From: Pratylenchus scribneri
Taxonomy: Eukaryota > Nematoda > Chromadorea > Rhabditida > Pratylenchidae
Length of the DNA stretch: 64,000 nt
Assembly: GCA_030063045.1 (NCBI GenBank)
Contig: JAQSEB010000046.1
Coordinates: 1,674,001 to 1,738,000, forward strand
Direction of reading: 5' to 3'
Below are positions 36,041-48,088 of this stretch, in pieces. A program made the translations under genes and the position numbers. Each line of letters starts with the position of its first letter. Within the stretch, counting starts at the first letter, position 1. Below the pieces are notes generated by a model. The model made no database searches. It had not been told where the DNA came from and saw only the letters and a list, made by a program, of their open reading frames with translations.

Positions 36041-39000
36041 TCATGCAATTTGAATGGATGTTCCCTCCAAATCGCCAATCACCTTTAATAAAATGAATAC
36101 AAAAGATTGAAATATTCAAATTGCTTACGGAAATGTATTGGACCGCCCAAACTGGCATTTGATGTGAATAATTGTAATTGTTTTCCGATTCGTCAATTTT
36201 GATTTGCATTTCATAGCCTTCCTTTTGCACCTCAATTTTCATCAGGAATTGTTGGCCTTTCTCCAATTTGGATGGTAATCGGTGTTTTTGGTGTAAATCA
36301 TCGCGTTCGTATTTCCATTCTTTATTCTAAAATAAGGAAAATATTCTATTTAATGTTCAATTGACAATAAATCTTTCAACATTTTTATTAAAATTTTAAG
36401 TTGCATATCGGATATACGAGGATTTTTTCTACAAAAAATTCACCTTATATTTACCTAAAAATTTTACATAAGATTCTAATCCTAAAATAGTATTTTAAAA
36501 CCGAAAAACCCTATTTAGAACTATTTTCCGTTTTTTTCGTCAAATATCATTTCAATCAAATAAATTAATTTAATTTTACTTAAATTAAACTGAATTTTTC
36601 CTATTTTATTTTGAGCTCAAAATTTGGATAAAATAATATAAATTTAGATTAACTTGTTTAGCTTAAAGTTAAAATAATTTTAGGTTATTATAATTAACAT
36701 GAATACAAATTAAAATATAATAAAAAGCCGAAATTCATTTAATATTAATCTAAATTACCATTAACATTAATAAGTTAACCCTAATCCGAAATTAGACTAA
36801 AAGTAACTTAAAGATAGTCCTTCCTGGATTAGCTTGTGTTTTTGACAAAATTTTAGCTAATTCTAAGTTAACTCGAATTTATACTCTGATAAGAAATTAG
36901 CTTGATATAAGCACAAATTAGCTAGATTTCAGATCAATTTTAAGCTAATTTCTAGTCTCATAGGCGATGAAATATGTTAAATTTTTTTGATTCTTACATA
37001 ATATGTATTGAATGAAACTTTTTTGTCAAAGAATACAGCTTGAAGAACAGTTTGGCCGACTGGAAAAATAAATGATAATAAAATGATTAAAAAAAATATA
37101 CTGACTGATTGGATGCCATGCCAATGCTTCGCGAAGTAAATTCACCTCAATATAAGTGCCATCGCCCTTTATGATTGTGCCCTGGATAGTGATCACATTG
37201 CCCACTTTCAATGGAGTATTTTTGTCCACTTGTTTGATATTTGGTGGAAGGGGTTTTAGGCCACCATATTTGGCACATTCCTTATTGCCAGATTCATTGC
37301 CAATTTCAATGTTTTCCACATAACCGGATACCTTAATATTTTAATTTTTTATTAATTTTTTAATTGTTGGATTGGTCCTAATAAGAAATTTGCTATTTAG
37401 AATCATTTACCTCTCATCAGAGTTATTTTTTCGTCTAATGAAAAATTTTGCGGGTAAAGATCATTAATAAATCAATTTTCTATTAAAATTTTTTATTAAA
37501 ATATTAATTTCAAAATTGTAAAATTTCATTACATTGTCAAAAGTATTATTTTAGAAAAATAATTAAATATAAATATTCTTCCAAAAATCAAACAAAAGTA
37601 TTAAAAATTTATGAATTTGGATTTTTAAATTTAAAAAAACAATGCTAGCATATTTCACCTAAAAAGGTCGTTTAAGACTTAAGAGATTTTATCCAAACAA
37701 TTTTCGATTTTTACACGGATTAAACCTAAAAATCAATGATGTTTTCGAGTTCAGCATGTTGGAAAATCCTTAAAACCAATTTTAACATATAAACATGTAA
37801 ATGTTAAACAGTTTTTAATGGAAATGTAGACTTTTTGTGTGAAGGGCGCAAACTCAAAAACCTAAATTCTAAATATTCCAAACAAATTGGTCAACTATAA
37901 TTTAATCAAAATGTTATAATTTTTAAATGATAAATATTTAAATATGCTATTAGTCAGCTAATATTTGTAGCTATTAAATTTAATAGATCATTTTTTTAAT
38001 GATAAATTAATCGCTGTATTATAATAATATTATCAAAATTTACCGTCAACCAATTTGCGCCCCATGGTGGTGATGGCTTATCATATTTTGAAAATTTAGT
38101 TGGAATGAATTTCTGTGGCACTGTTCCACCATTGATGTAAATTTCATAAAGGTCCTCCTCTGTTGCCACAATCACAACGGTGAAATTCACACCAGTTTGA
38201 CCAATCGGATTAGCAACCGAATTTGGAGTGCTCCATTTTCCTTCTTCATGCAAATAATCGTACATGTTTAGCATATTAAGTTGTGAGTTTTCTTTATTTG
38301 TGTCAAAATAAAATTGTAGCCGAAGGATTGTGTCGCCAACTGTGAATATTAATAAATTTTTAAATTTAGTGTAAAAATAATTTGAAATAACCTTTAGGAA
38401 TATGCGAAAAAAATGCGAGAAGAGGAGACTTTCACCGGAATTTTCCAGATTTTTAAGTAATTGGTGGATTTAGTCGGATTAAGCCCGATAAGGGGGATAA
38501 AAAGTGTCAATGACAATAATGACTAAAAGGGCCTTTCCTATTTTCCTACTGTACCCCCATTTTTTTGCCCAATCAAAAAAACCATTATCCCGCTATTCTA
38601 TCAATCAAATATTGTCCCAATTCGCATTTATAAAAATCATCCTTTTTTTCTCCCTAATGATTATTTTTTATTGTTCTTTTTATTATTCCTATTTTCACCC
38701 CCAAATGATAAATAAATAATAATTTAAAGTCAAGTTCCCCTTTTAATCCATATCCCTTTCTTTTAGCAATTAGCATAGGAAGAGGAATTTTTAGATTCCC
38801 ACTCTCATCAACGAAGGCCGGGGCAAGTGCCCATGCCCAGCTCTCGCCCCAAACAACTTTAACTCTAGATTAGGACTAATAATAAGATTAAAAATCATTG
38901 GAAAAAGAACTTGGATATAGGAACAGAGTTGGGAAATGCTCCGGGTAAGCTGTTGATTAATGATTATTAAGCCGGATAAAAGGGATAAAGCAGGTTTAAT

Positions 39001-42000
39001 ATCATTAATACTAGGCAAGAAAATGAAATACCTCGCATAAAACACCAAATGTGATTTTATTCTAATTAGTTAATTTATACTTTGTGTATCAAATTCGTTG
39101 GCCTCATGGAATAAATTGATTTCAAATTGGACTGCATCAGTTTGGACAAAGCCTGAAATGCATATGGCATCTTCATAATTGAATAAATGGTCTAATTCCC
39201 TTTTGACAACGGTGTATTTTCGATTTGCCTAAACAATAAATATGATTAATTTATCTTGTAAAAGCTCAATAGAGATAGAAATATATTAAATTTAGAATTA
39301 ACAAAATTCATGACATGGTTAAATTTTGTATTCTATTTTTTAGGCTGCTATACAAAAATTTGTATCCACTATAATTTTTGTATATTTTAATGCTTTTAAA
39401 TGCTATTAAAAAAAGATTCAGCAAAACTATTGATTATTGGCCAAATTTTGACTAGACAGACAATAATTTTATTGATATCATTTTATAGATAATTTTATGA
39501 TCAATAAAATGATAAACTTATCAAAAATTTTATATATGATCATTGAAATATGAGACATTTTATTTATAATAGAGATCGGCACGCTTCGGTCAGGTTTCGG
39601 TTCGTTTTACCCGAATCAATCCCGAGTCGAATTTCCGAAAAAATTCCAACGAAAATCCGAACCTCTGATCTCTAATTTTTTTATAATTCTAGCATTCACC
39701 AATTGTTGTAAAACTTTCAAAATTAATTATGATTTTACCGTTGTATATTCAACAATTGGTTCTACCAACAGATCCATGTCCCCAATGAACTAAAATTGAG
39801 AATAAAATTTGAGAACAATTTTGATTAAATTAAATTACCCAAAGCCAATTTGTTGTCCAAATTGGTAAATCTCCATAAAATTCATCGAGCAAAATAGTAT
39901 CATTCAATCTGATTTTATATACAACTTGCTTTCCATTTTCATTTGGTTGATTCAATCGTTTGGCCAAAATTTCACATTTGAATGGCTCGGATTGGTTTAA
40001 GTGTTCCCTAATATTTTTGTATATATGGTCGTGCCATTCTTTACCCTAAAATGCCATTTTTCAATTAAATAGTCGAACAATGCAAAAATTAAAAAAAGAA
40101 GAGAAAATAATTTTAATTTTAATAGAACCATTATATTATTATTCTTAGGGCTAGGATAGTTGTGCATTTAAAAATAGTGAAATATGCGTAATAAAATATG
40201 CACAAAAAATGCAAAATATGCTCAAAAATATGTGTAATAATTTTGACTTTTAAGTATTTTTTTTCAAATTTTTAAAGCAATTTTTTACTAATTTTTAAAG
40301 AAAAAAATACTTAAAAAAGCACGAAAATCAGTTTTTCCAACAAAGAAAAAATTATTTGATTCGGAATTGGACGAGATTCGAACCCTTGTCCCGCATTATT
40401 GCAATCCAAAAATCCCTCTCTTGTCTCTTCGCCATTGGGCCAAAATTTCCTCCTCTCAGGATTGGCTTTTTTCAACAATTGGAAGTGAAATATACCAATT
40501 TTCTTTGCCTATTCAATATTTTTTTGACAAATTTAATATTTAATAAATCTTAATTCAAAAATTTTCATTTTTGTATTTTTGAAAATTTCCCACAAAATTG
40601 CAAAATATGCAAATATGTGCAAAAATGTCAAAAATATGCGTTTTACCCATTTTTTAAAATTCAAACCAAGTTCAAAATTTTTACATGTGTATTAAAGCGA
40701 TACAATTACAAGTGCAGGAAAGAAATATAACTATCCTAGCCCTAATTATCATAATTTCCCATTTTATCCAAAAAAAATTTTAAATTTTACACTGTTATAT
40801 GTGTCCATTATCAAATTGAATCCGTTTCGTTTTTCTCCCATAAATTCAATGCGAATTCGCAAAACAGTTGCCCCAACTGGAAAAAATAATTTTTCAAAAT
40901 TTGATAATTTTTTGATAATTTAATTAATTAATTATAATTCAATAATACAATAAAAATGGTAACTGACTGAATTCGTGCCATTCCGGTGCATCATGCATCA
41001 AATTGATTTCAAAGAATTTGGCATTCTCATGCAATTTTCCATGAATTATAATTTTTGATTTATGCTCAAATGCGGCAGTCAGCCTTGTTGAATAGGGCAG
41101 TGACAACAAATTCTTAAATATTTTAATTTTAAAAAATACATTAATTCTGAAAAAAAAATATTATTTTACAAAAATTATCCTTCATTTATAATTTCACAAA
41201 TTAATGCATTTTTGTTGTTTTTTAAATTTTAAACAAAATTAAATTGTATTTTGTACCATAACATCCGTCCTGGCCTTCATTTAACTTTAAACCTACTCAT
41301 AAATTTATTTAACTGACTGGGTTTCAATTTTATCGCCCACATTTATATTTTAAAACCATTTTGGATATTTTCAATACTTTCATTTTATACTCTATCAAAA
41401 TCAATAATGGAATTCGATTTTCTAATCTGTACCTCCAAAATTATTAAATCATTAATTAACCAATGAGCTATCGAAGGTTTTGTGCAATTCAATTTTAATT
41501 TATTTATTTTTTTGAACAGAACTTATAAAAACATAAAATTCATTCATAAATATTTTAAATACTGAAGAAAATTTTATATCTATTTATTAAAATTTACAAA
41601 GTTCTTTTCTAAAAAAAGCATGTTATTATTAGAATATTCTATCCAAAAAAATGGATAAAAATCATTTAATTAAAAATGAATAATTTCTCCTTACATGTTC
41701 AATTTTTTTCTTGTCCATTCGACCAATGATCGCATCAGTGTTAAAAACAATTTCACAATTTTCAAATTTTGTTCCCAATTGTGAAGGCCAAAAATTATTA
41801 GTCACCTTTTCGCCTCCTTCAACATAGTTCACTTGGATGAAAAATTCATAGATGTTGATTTCCACATAAATTTCCCCTCCTTGTTTCAAATATTGTGCCG
41901 AATTGTCAAATGTCACCGAGTGGAATCCACGATCCCAATTCTGTGTTTTTCGGGAAAAATTAATTTTTAATTAAACGATTTTTGATAGAAGGAAAATTAT

Positions 42001-45000
42001 TCACGTAATTTTCAAATCAATATTAGCTTTTAATGTGGAGAAAGAATTAGTGGTTCTGATAGAAAATACTTATGACCAAAAAGTGAAAAATAGACAAAAT
42101 CATTTTGATAATCTTCTACCTTTCTGGCTCTGTCAATGACAATAATGCCCAAGGGCCTTTCCTATTCATCCTACTGTACCCCTCCCCTCTACCGTTCCCA
42201 TTTTTTGTCTAATCACCTCGTCACCCTACAATCAAATATTGCCCTAATTGCCTTTTGAAACAGGACACAAAAGACTCTATCCTTTTTTGGCGACTTAAGA
42301 AGGTCTAGGCCCCCGACGAAGTCCTGCTGGGGCTATAGGCTTGGTCTATTCTGCTATTCTCGACGAATAATTTTAGTCCTTGATTAGGACTAATAGACTT
42401 ATTATATTTCGATCAAAAACACTATGGTGCTGGCTTGGCTTGAATATTTAGACGAAATTTGATTAAATTTTAAGTTGGTTTATTATTAACGAAGGACGCA
42501 AATAACTAGGAATCTTTTTCCCATATTCTTACCATTTTATCTAGATAGATGATGCTTTCTTTCATGATGTTCATGGAAAATATTTTATTGTCTTCTGCAA
42601 AAAGTGTAATTTCCATGAATTCAGTGTTGGCAGTGGGAGAGAACCAAATTGTTATTTGGCTGTCCTTTTCCAATGTACCAATATATTTTGATGTTTCCGT
42701 CACCGAATAATTGCATTTATTAGAGCCAAATTCACGAGAAAGGATTTCCCCCGGTTCGACCACATCCGTTGGATGAGTGAACTGAAAATATGATAGAAAT
42801 TGATATATTTGGGAAAATGCCAATTATAAATAGTGAATTTACTCAAATTTCCTCTAGTTCCCTAATTTAAATCCTTCCCTTCCATATTTAAATCCATCCC
42901 TTCTTTAATTGTCCCCAAATGTAATGTATAAAAAAGAGATGTAAAATTTTTAAATTAAATTCACTAATTTTCATTAATATTTTTTAATAATTTTTAGACC
43001 CTTTATCTAATCTTCTTTTTTAATGTTTTCAGAGAAACAATAAAGTGAAATGTTGAGAATTATCATTATCTTGGAGTAAAAAATAATATGGTAATCTTCA
43101 AAAATGTAAATTTTAAATAGAAAATAAAAAAGGAGAAATATTTAATTTGCAGAAATACTTCAAATTGGAGAAAAGTGAAAAGTATATGAAAATGCAGACG
43201 ATTATAGCGGTTAGAGTTCTGTCCTAGATTCGAATACCGTATACCCAATGGATAGATCGTCAAGAGCATCGCATGGTATATAAAATATTCTTTTTTTGTA
43301 CGGAAATTAAAGTTATTGAATCGTTTAAACCTTTTTTATTCAAAACTAAGTTTGAAATAGGTAACCATGACAAAAAAATATATATCATTCGATGCTTTTG
43401 GTGAAATCTTTCGATTGTGAATATGGTTTGGTTTGGAGGTTGTCATTGTCGGGACAAATCTCTAAACCACTAAGACCTTTTCTAGTAAATTAAATAATAT
43501 CCAAATAAAAGAAACCAACCCAAGCCTGGATTGGACATTTACAATCCCGTTGGACAAACAATTCCAATTCCTTTATGAACTCCATGGGCAAAATATCAAG
43601 ACCGAGCAGCCAAAGACCAGGAAATGATTGCATTTTTGCCCCATGGCCAATATATTTCATAAATTCGGCTTGGCTTTCACTTTCACGGGTGTAAAACCGG
43701 CGCATTCCTTTAAATTAAATCATAAAAATAATTGTGAAAAAAGAAAAAAATTTTAAGAAATTAAAGAATTAATTAATTAAGTTTGTTAATAGAAAGCTTT
43801 TTCCACAAAGATAATATGGCCATTCTCTCATAGAAATTAGCGATGGTCAAAGTCGGTTTGAGAAAAACGGTGAAATTTTAAACAGAATTTGGGAAATTTT
43901 TCTCAAAATAACTGAGAATTGAAGAAAACGAAAATCGATATTTTTCAAAAGTGAAAACCGAGCTTTGAAACCTAGAATGTCTAAAAACGAACGTTGACCA
44001 ACTATAATAAAATTGCTATCATTTTTTAAATATTATATGACCTTTTCAAGTTACATGTTAGTATTGGGCTTAAAAAGATTGGCATAAATTGGATAGAATG
44101 GATAAAATCATGTTTAATGTCTATTAATAGCCATTCTTAATTGTCTTTAGGAAAAAATTAATTTTGTAAATGAAATTAAATAACATTATTAAAAAATAAA
44201 CAAACTCACTAATCCGACTCTCTTTATTCGGAAGGCGGATGAATGTGGTCAAATCATATTCTCGGCCGAAATTAATCCAAAAATGGTCAACTAATGGAAG
44301 AGCATATCTAGAGGTATATAAATTAATTAATCGATTAATATTTCTTGAACTTGTGGTCCGTGATGGAAAGTTCCAAAATGATGTTCGTTTCATCTTCATT
44401 TGTGCTCACCCGAATACCATGCATAATATCCCCTTCCTTTGGATTTAATTCTCGGCATATATTCGAAATTGCTTGCTAAAAATTTTATATATTATTTGGG
44501 CATATGAAATAAAATTGAATATTTTTTGTGAAAATATGTTCAAGCATTACAGAAAGAAAATAATGCTGATTAAATGGTTCAATTAATTTTGACAAAAATT
44601 GAGCTAATTTGTTATTTTTAGGTTTTTTATACAGTGCTTGTGCCGGTGCACGATGATTGGGAATTTGATATTGCTTTGCCACAGCAATCCCATTGATTGT
44701 TCTGTGCGGATCCAGTTGACTTCGGTAGCAGATCACCAATCTGTTTGAAAAATAATAATGATTGAATTTATAATCATTTCTTTTAATTAATCTAAAAAAG
44801 ATGAAAATTATAATTGTAAAGTGCCCCCCCCCCAAAAAAAATGGAATTTTCAATAGGCAAAAAATACGAACCCGGGCTTGGGACACAATGTTCCACGGGG
44901 CATACGAAAATGCAACCCAAAAGATTCAAACCATTCTTGTTCAGGCTGAGGCATGCATTGGTCCATTTGCATGAAGGGCAGCACAAAATGATGTTTATCC

Positions 45001-45018
45001 ATTGGAGTGATGTGGACG
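36041..45018 (-). CDS. multi-domain galectin protein, at least 17 exons, 5' end missing
   Basis: Exons 5' to 3': 45018-44872, 44740-44551, 44475-44351, 44307-44210, 43707-43520, 42781-42533, 41940-41695, 41112-40968, 40876-40791, 40045-39839, 39789-39739, 39228-39081, 38339-38044, 37331-37106, 37059-36998, 36326-36129, 36082-36041. All junctions keep phase, giving about 900 residues to the TGA. Galectin-type halves recur: LPYSTRL...IIIHGKL...FFEINL; VGNVITIQGTII...IEVNLL; then a WKYERDDL-like strand, F(L/T)(M/V)(K/V)I strands and a closing GD segment (ISVIGDLEGTSIQIA). About four domains are clear, and the first ~240 residues are a degenerate or unknown part. Galectins bind beta-galactosides, but the usual HxNPR residues are not visible, so sugar binding is doubtful. 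The first exon starts at an acceptor facing the 23-bp array, so the true start is lost or beyond it. Confidence 0.82.
38490..39050. repeat. dispersed repeat in galectin-gene intron, copy A
   Basis: Intron 39080-38340 of the galectin gene contains GTCAATGACAATAATG, GGGCCTTTCCTATT, CCTACTGTACCCC, ATCAAATATTG and GATTAGGACTAATA in order. The same series occurs at 42130-42400 in another intron of the same gene, so the two are copies of one dispersed element. Confidence 0.75.
40360..40445 (-). tRNA. degenerate tRNA-like sequence in intron
   Basis: On the minus strand a B-box-like GGGTTCGAATCTCGTCC is present at about 40365-40390 with a weak upstream A box near 40430 (CCAATGGCGAAGAG). A cloverleaf cannot be drawn with confidence. 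A pseudo-tRNA or tRNA-derived repeat is likely. Confidence 0.3.
42125..42480. repeat. dispersed repeat in galectin-gene intron, copy B
   Basis: Counterpart of 38490-39050, in the same orientation, sharing GTCAATGACAATAATG, GGGCCTTTCCTATT, CCTACTGTACCCC and GATTAGGACTAATA. It sits in the intron between exons 42781-42533 and 41940-41695. Confidence 0.75.
43190..43490. repeat. inverted pair of SINE-like repeats
   Basis: 43196-43345 carries TATAGCGGTTAGAG, ATTCGAATACCGTATACCC and GGTATATAAAATATT followed by TTACGG-type and AAACC motifs, resembling 14757-14885. 43355-43485 carries the reverse-oriented end (GGACAAATCTCTAAACCACTAA). Together they make a loose inverted repeat in an intron of the galectin gene. 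Confidence 0.5.
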
Positions 45019-45049
45019 CTGAATTAAAAGGAATTTGTTTTTTTTTTTG

Positions 45050-45615
45050 AACGAAAACATATTTTTGAGGAAAAACTTAAAATATGAGGAAAAACATAAA
45101 ATGTTTTTGAAGTAAACCCAAATGTTTCTAAGGGAAAAAAACAAAATGTTTTTGAACGAAAACACAAAATGTTTTTGAATGAAAACATAAAATGTTTTTG
45201 AGGTAAAACACAAAATGTTTTTGAGGGAAAACACAAAATGTTTTTGAACGAAAACACGAAATGTTTTTGGGGGAAAACACAAAATGTTTTTGAGGGAAAA
45301 TACAAAATGTTTTGAGGGAAAACACAAAATGTTTTTGAGGGAAAACACAAAATGTTTTTGAGGGAAAATACAAAATGTTTTTGAGGGAAAACACAAAATG
45401 TTTTTGAGGGAAAACACAAAATGTTTTTGAGGGAAAACACAAAATGTTTTTGAGGGAAAATACAAAATGTTTTTGAGGGAAAACACAAAATGTTTTTGAG
45501 GGAAAACACAAAATGTTTTTGAGGGAAAACACAAAATGTTTTTGAGGGAAAACACAAAATGTTTTTGAGGGAAAACATAAAATGTTTTTGAGGGGAAAAA
45601 TGTTTTTAAGGGAAA
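45050..45615. repeat. 23-bp tandem array (~24 copies)
   Basis: The unit is ACAAAATGTTTTTGAGGGAAAAC in 23 bases with small variants (GAACG for GAGGG, TACAAAATG), more diverged toward 45050 and most uniform at 45290-45600. Because 23 is not a multiple of three and the unit has no stop on the minus strand, all three minus frames stay open for 130-180 codons with a 23-residue repeat. This is a by-product of the unit and not evidence of protein. The array separates the galectin gene from the integrase remnant. Confidence 0.95.
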
Positions 45616-47087
45616 ACCCGTTTACGCTCCCACACCTTTGCTTTGCCTATAATACATCAGTAAACCAGCAAATCGGCCAAAGCCCTTTTTTTATAACCCA
45701 TGGGTTTGACCCATTATTGCCGAGCGAATCCGCTTTAAAAATAAGCAGAAAAACATATACGGACATTTCTATTTATGTACAAGAGGCGAATGCCCGATTA
45801 AATTTGGCAAAAGAAATAGTAAAAGAAAATTTACAAAAATGTGCAGAAAAAATGAGGAAGTACCAAAATCACACAAAAATTATTCCTTGGACGGAAGGAA
45901 TGTTAATTTTGAAAAGAAAAGTTGGAAAAATTGGAAAGTTCGATAATCGATTCGAGGGTCCTTTTCGTTTGATCAGTGTTGAAACACCAAATTTAAAATT
46001 AAAAAAATTAAGTGGAGACTTTGAAGAATTCCTTGCCCACATGGATCAGTGTAAACCTTTTGCCGAAACCAATAATGATGAAATAAGAAAGAAAGATAAG
46101 AAAATTTTTGCGGACAAAAATATTGAAGAGGAGGAGAGTGATGAAAGTGAGGAAGAAATTCAAATTAATTCGGTTAAAATTTGCGAAAATTTTTGCGAAA
46201 ATGTTGCCAAAAAATGCGCGACCCCTCACAATTTCCCACTATGTTCCAATTTCGCGCCATTATTTTCTGATTCCGCGCATGAATTTTCATATTTATTGGA
46301 AAATGATCCCTTCAACAATTTAGATATATCCCAAGACTCTCAATCAAATAAATTCCCTACTTATCATCATCATCATCATCATCAAGCAATGCCGAACTCT
46401 AGGAATTCTGGAGTTTCCGTCGACGTGAGTGGAGATGAGGAGGAATACGACCCTTTCCCCAAGGCACCGCCTTCAAAAAAACAAAGAAACGAAGAAAAGA
46501 CCGAAGAAAAATCAGAAGAAAAGCCAAAAAAGAATGAAATGGGCAAGAATGAATCAAAATTGGGATTAACAGAGGAGGAAATTGACAAAAATGTCGAAAA
46601 ACTCATGCGAGTGATTGAGAGGAAATATAAAGAGGCGAGAGAGAAGAAGAAGGCTGAAAAGAAAGGGGGGAAATTGGTGTTCAAACAGAACCAATCCCCT
46701 GAGGAGATCAAAGCAAAGAAAATGGAAGAAGAATTGGGTGGAGGAAAAACATACCCACATGATAGATTTTCTTTTTGGGCCGCCTGTGGCCGACCCTTTG
46801 AAACAAAATCGGAGATGGAAATGTTTGGGAAGGCTCCTGTCGACCCTCTGGCCGACTATCATATCCCAAAGAAAGCGAATGATCCCATGCGTGGATGGCA
46901 AATGGAGGCGAAGAATTTTGAACCGATGCGTGGATGGCAAATGGACCCCAATCAACCTTCATGTTCATACCAAGGAAATGCTGAACCTTCGCGCCGATCA
47001 AATTATTCTCGGGGGCGCAATTATCGAATAAGTCCACCGCGGAAACCAACAATGCGCACAACTTGGACTCAAACTTGGCTCGGATGA
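45582..47087 (+). pseudogene. Ty3/Gypsy-type retrotransposon pol remnant (integrase C-terminus) with long charged tail
   Basis: An open frame of 501 codons beginning at an ATG that belongs to the tandem array. From about residue 18 it reads like the end of a retroelement integrase: LCFAYNTSVNQQIGQSPFF, THGFDPLLPSE, then a C-terminal domain with GPFRLI and LAHMDQCKPF. The catalytic core, RNase H and reverse transcriptase are absent, so it is a 5'-truncated piece of LTR-retrotransposon pol. The remaining 340 residues are low complexity: acidic stretches, a poly-His run from a (CAT)n microsatellite near 46365, Lys/Glu helix, two copies of MRGWQM and an Arg/Ser-rich tail. The tail may belong to the element or be a separate fused frame. 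The long open frame suggests recent loss. Confidence 0.75.
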
Positions 47088-48088
47088 GAGGAGAAAAGAA
47101 TGGAGAAAAACAAAATGATATTTTGATTTGTAGAATTCAGAATTTGATTTTTAGAATTTGAATTTAGTTGCTTTTATTTTGATGTTCTTAGTCATTTTTG
47201 TAACCTTTTATTAGCCCTTTTCCTAACCATTCTAGTCTATTTTCATTAATTATCATATATTTAGTCTTTTCCCATTATTCACATATTCTAGTCTTTTCCC
47301 AATATTGATATTTCAGGCCCAATTCCTATTTTCGTTAATATTTGTATTTTTCCCATATTTTGTTTTTAAACCATACCAATTGCGTTCAAATCCTCCCCAT
47401 CAGCCCCATCCGTTCCAATCAATGCCAGCCAAAAAGCCACCAAAACCAAAAACACAAACAATTTCATTGCCATTGGAAAATGCTAATCAAAGATTGATGA
47501 ATGAGAGGAAAGAGGATGAGGAAAAACCTTTGAGGAAGATTGGATGAATTTGCCCTGAAGGAATAATCAGAAGAATTGAATAAAAATGGAAAGATTCTGA
47601 AAAATTGAAAAAGTGAAAATGGGCAATCGATGAAGAATTGGAAGATTGAAGAATGAATGAATGAATGAATGGACTTCGCATGGGACTGCGAAATGACCCC
47701 CGGTGCGGAATGTCATGGCTGTGGCAGGCTTTTCCCCATTCCCTTTTGCGTCCTTTTACCCGGCCAATTTCCTGGCCAACTTCCCCCTCCAATTTGCCCC
47801 TTCTATTTCTCTCCCCCTTTTCCTTTTATTCATTCTTGTTTTGTCCTAGTTTTAGCTGCCTCGGCGGCTCGGCTTCGGCCGTTGCCGCTGGGTCTTTGCC
47901 CGAATCCTTCCCCATCTTTCCCCAATTCCAATATATTTGTAATTGTAGTTTTAATAATGTTGGAATAAATATGATTAGAATGGAGTAATAAAAGGGGAAT
48001 GGGGCTGGGATTTCATACATTTATATGGTCAGTATAAAAGAAGTATTTTTTAAATGCATTTTAATTATTATTTAAATTTTTAAAACAG
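47088..48088. other. retroelement 3' side or intergenic
   Basis: The first half is T-rich with reiterated CTAGTCTTTTCCCA-type motifs (47220-47300). 47650-47670 is a (GAAT)n run. 47690-47910 is GC-rich with a GGCGGCTCGGCTTCGGCC patch. An LTR could lie here, but I could not pair it with a partner. The catalytic exon of the astacin that should precede 48089 is not seen. Confidence 0.4.

Noticed and set aside
45000..45580. Three overlapping minus-strand frames of 130-190 codons (Phe/Lys/Cys-rich repeats)
   Set aside because: They are translations of the 23-bp tandem array in each frame and end at its borders, so they are not genes.
46008..47061. Several minus-strand frames opposite the integrase remnant
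   Set aside because: They are antisense shadows of the long charged plus-strand frame and have no recognisable features.
47665..47988. Plus-strand Ser/Phe/Pro-rich frames near 47.7 kb
   Set aside because: Two frames are open at once in low-complexity pyrimidine-rich DNA; this is likely chance.
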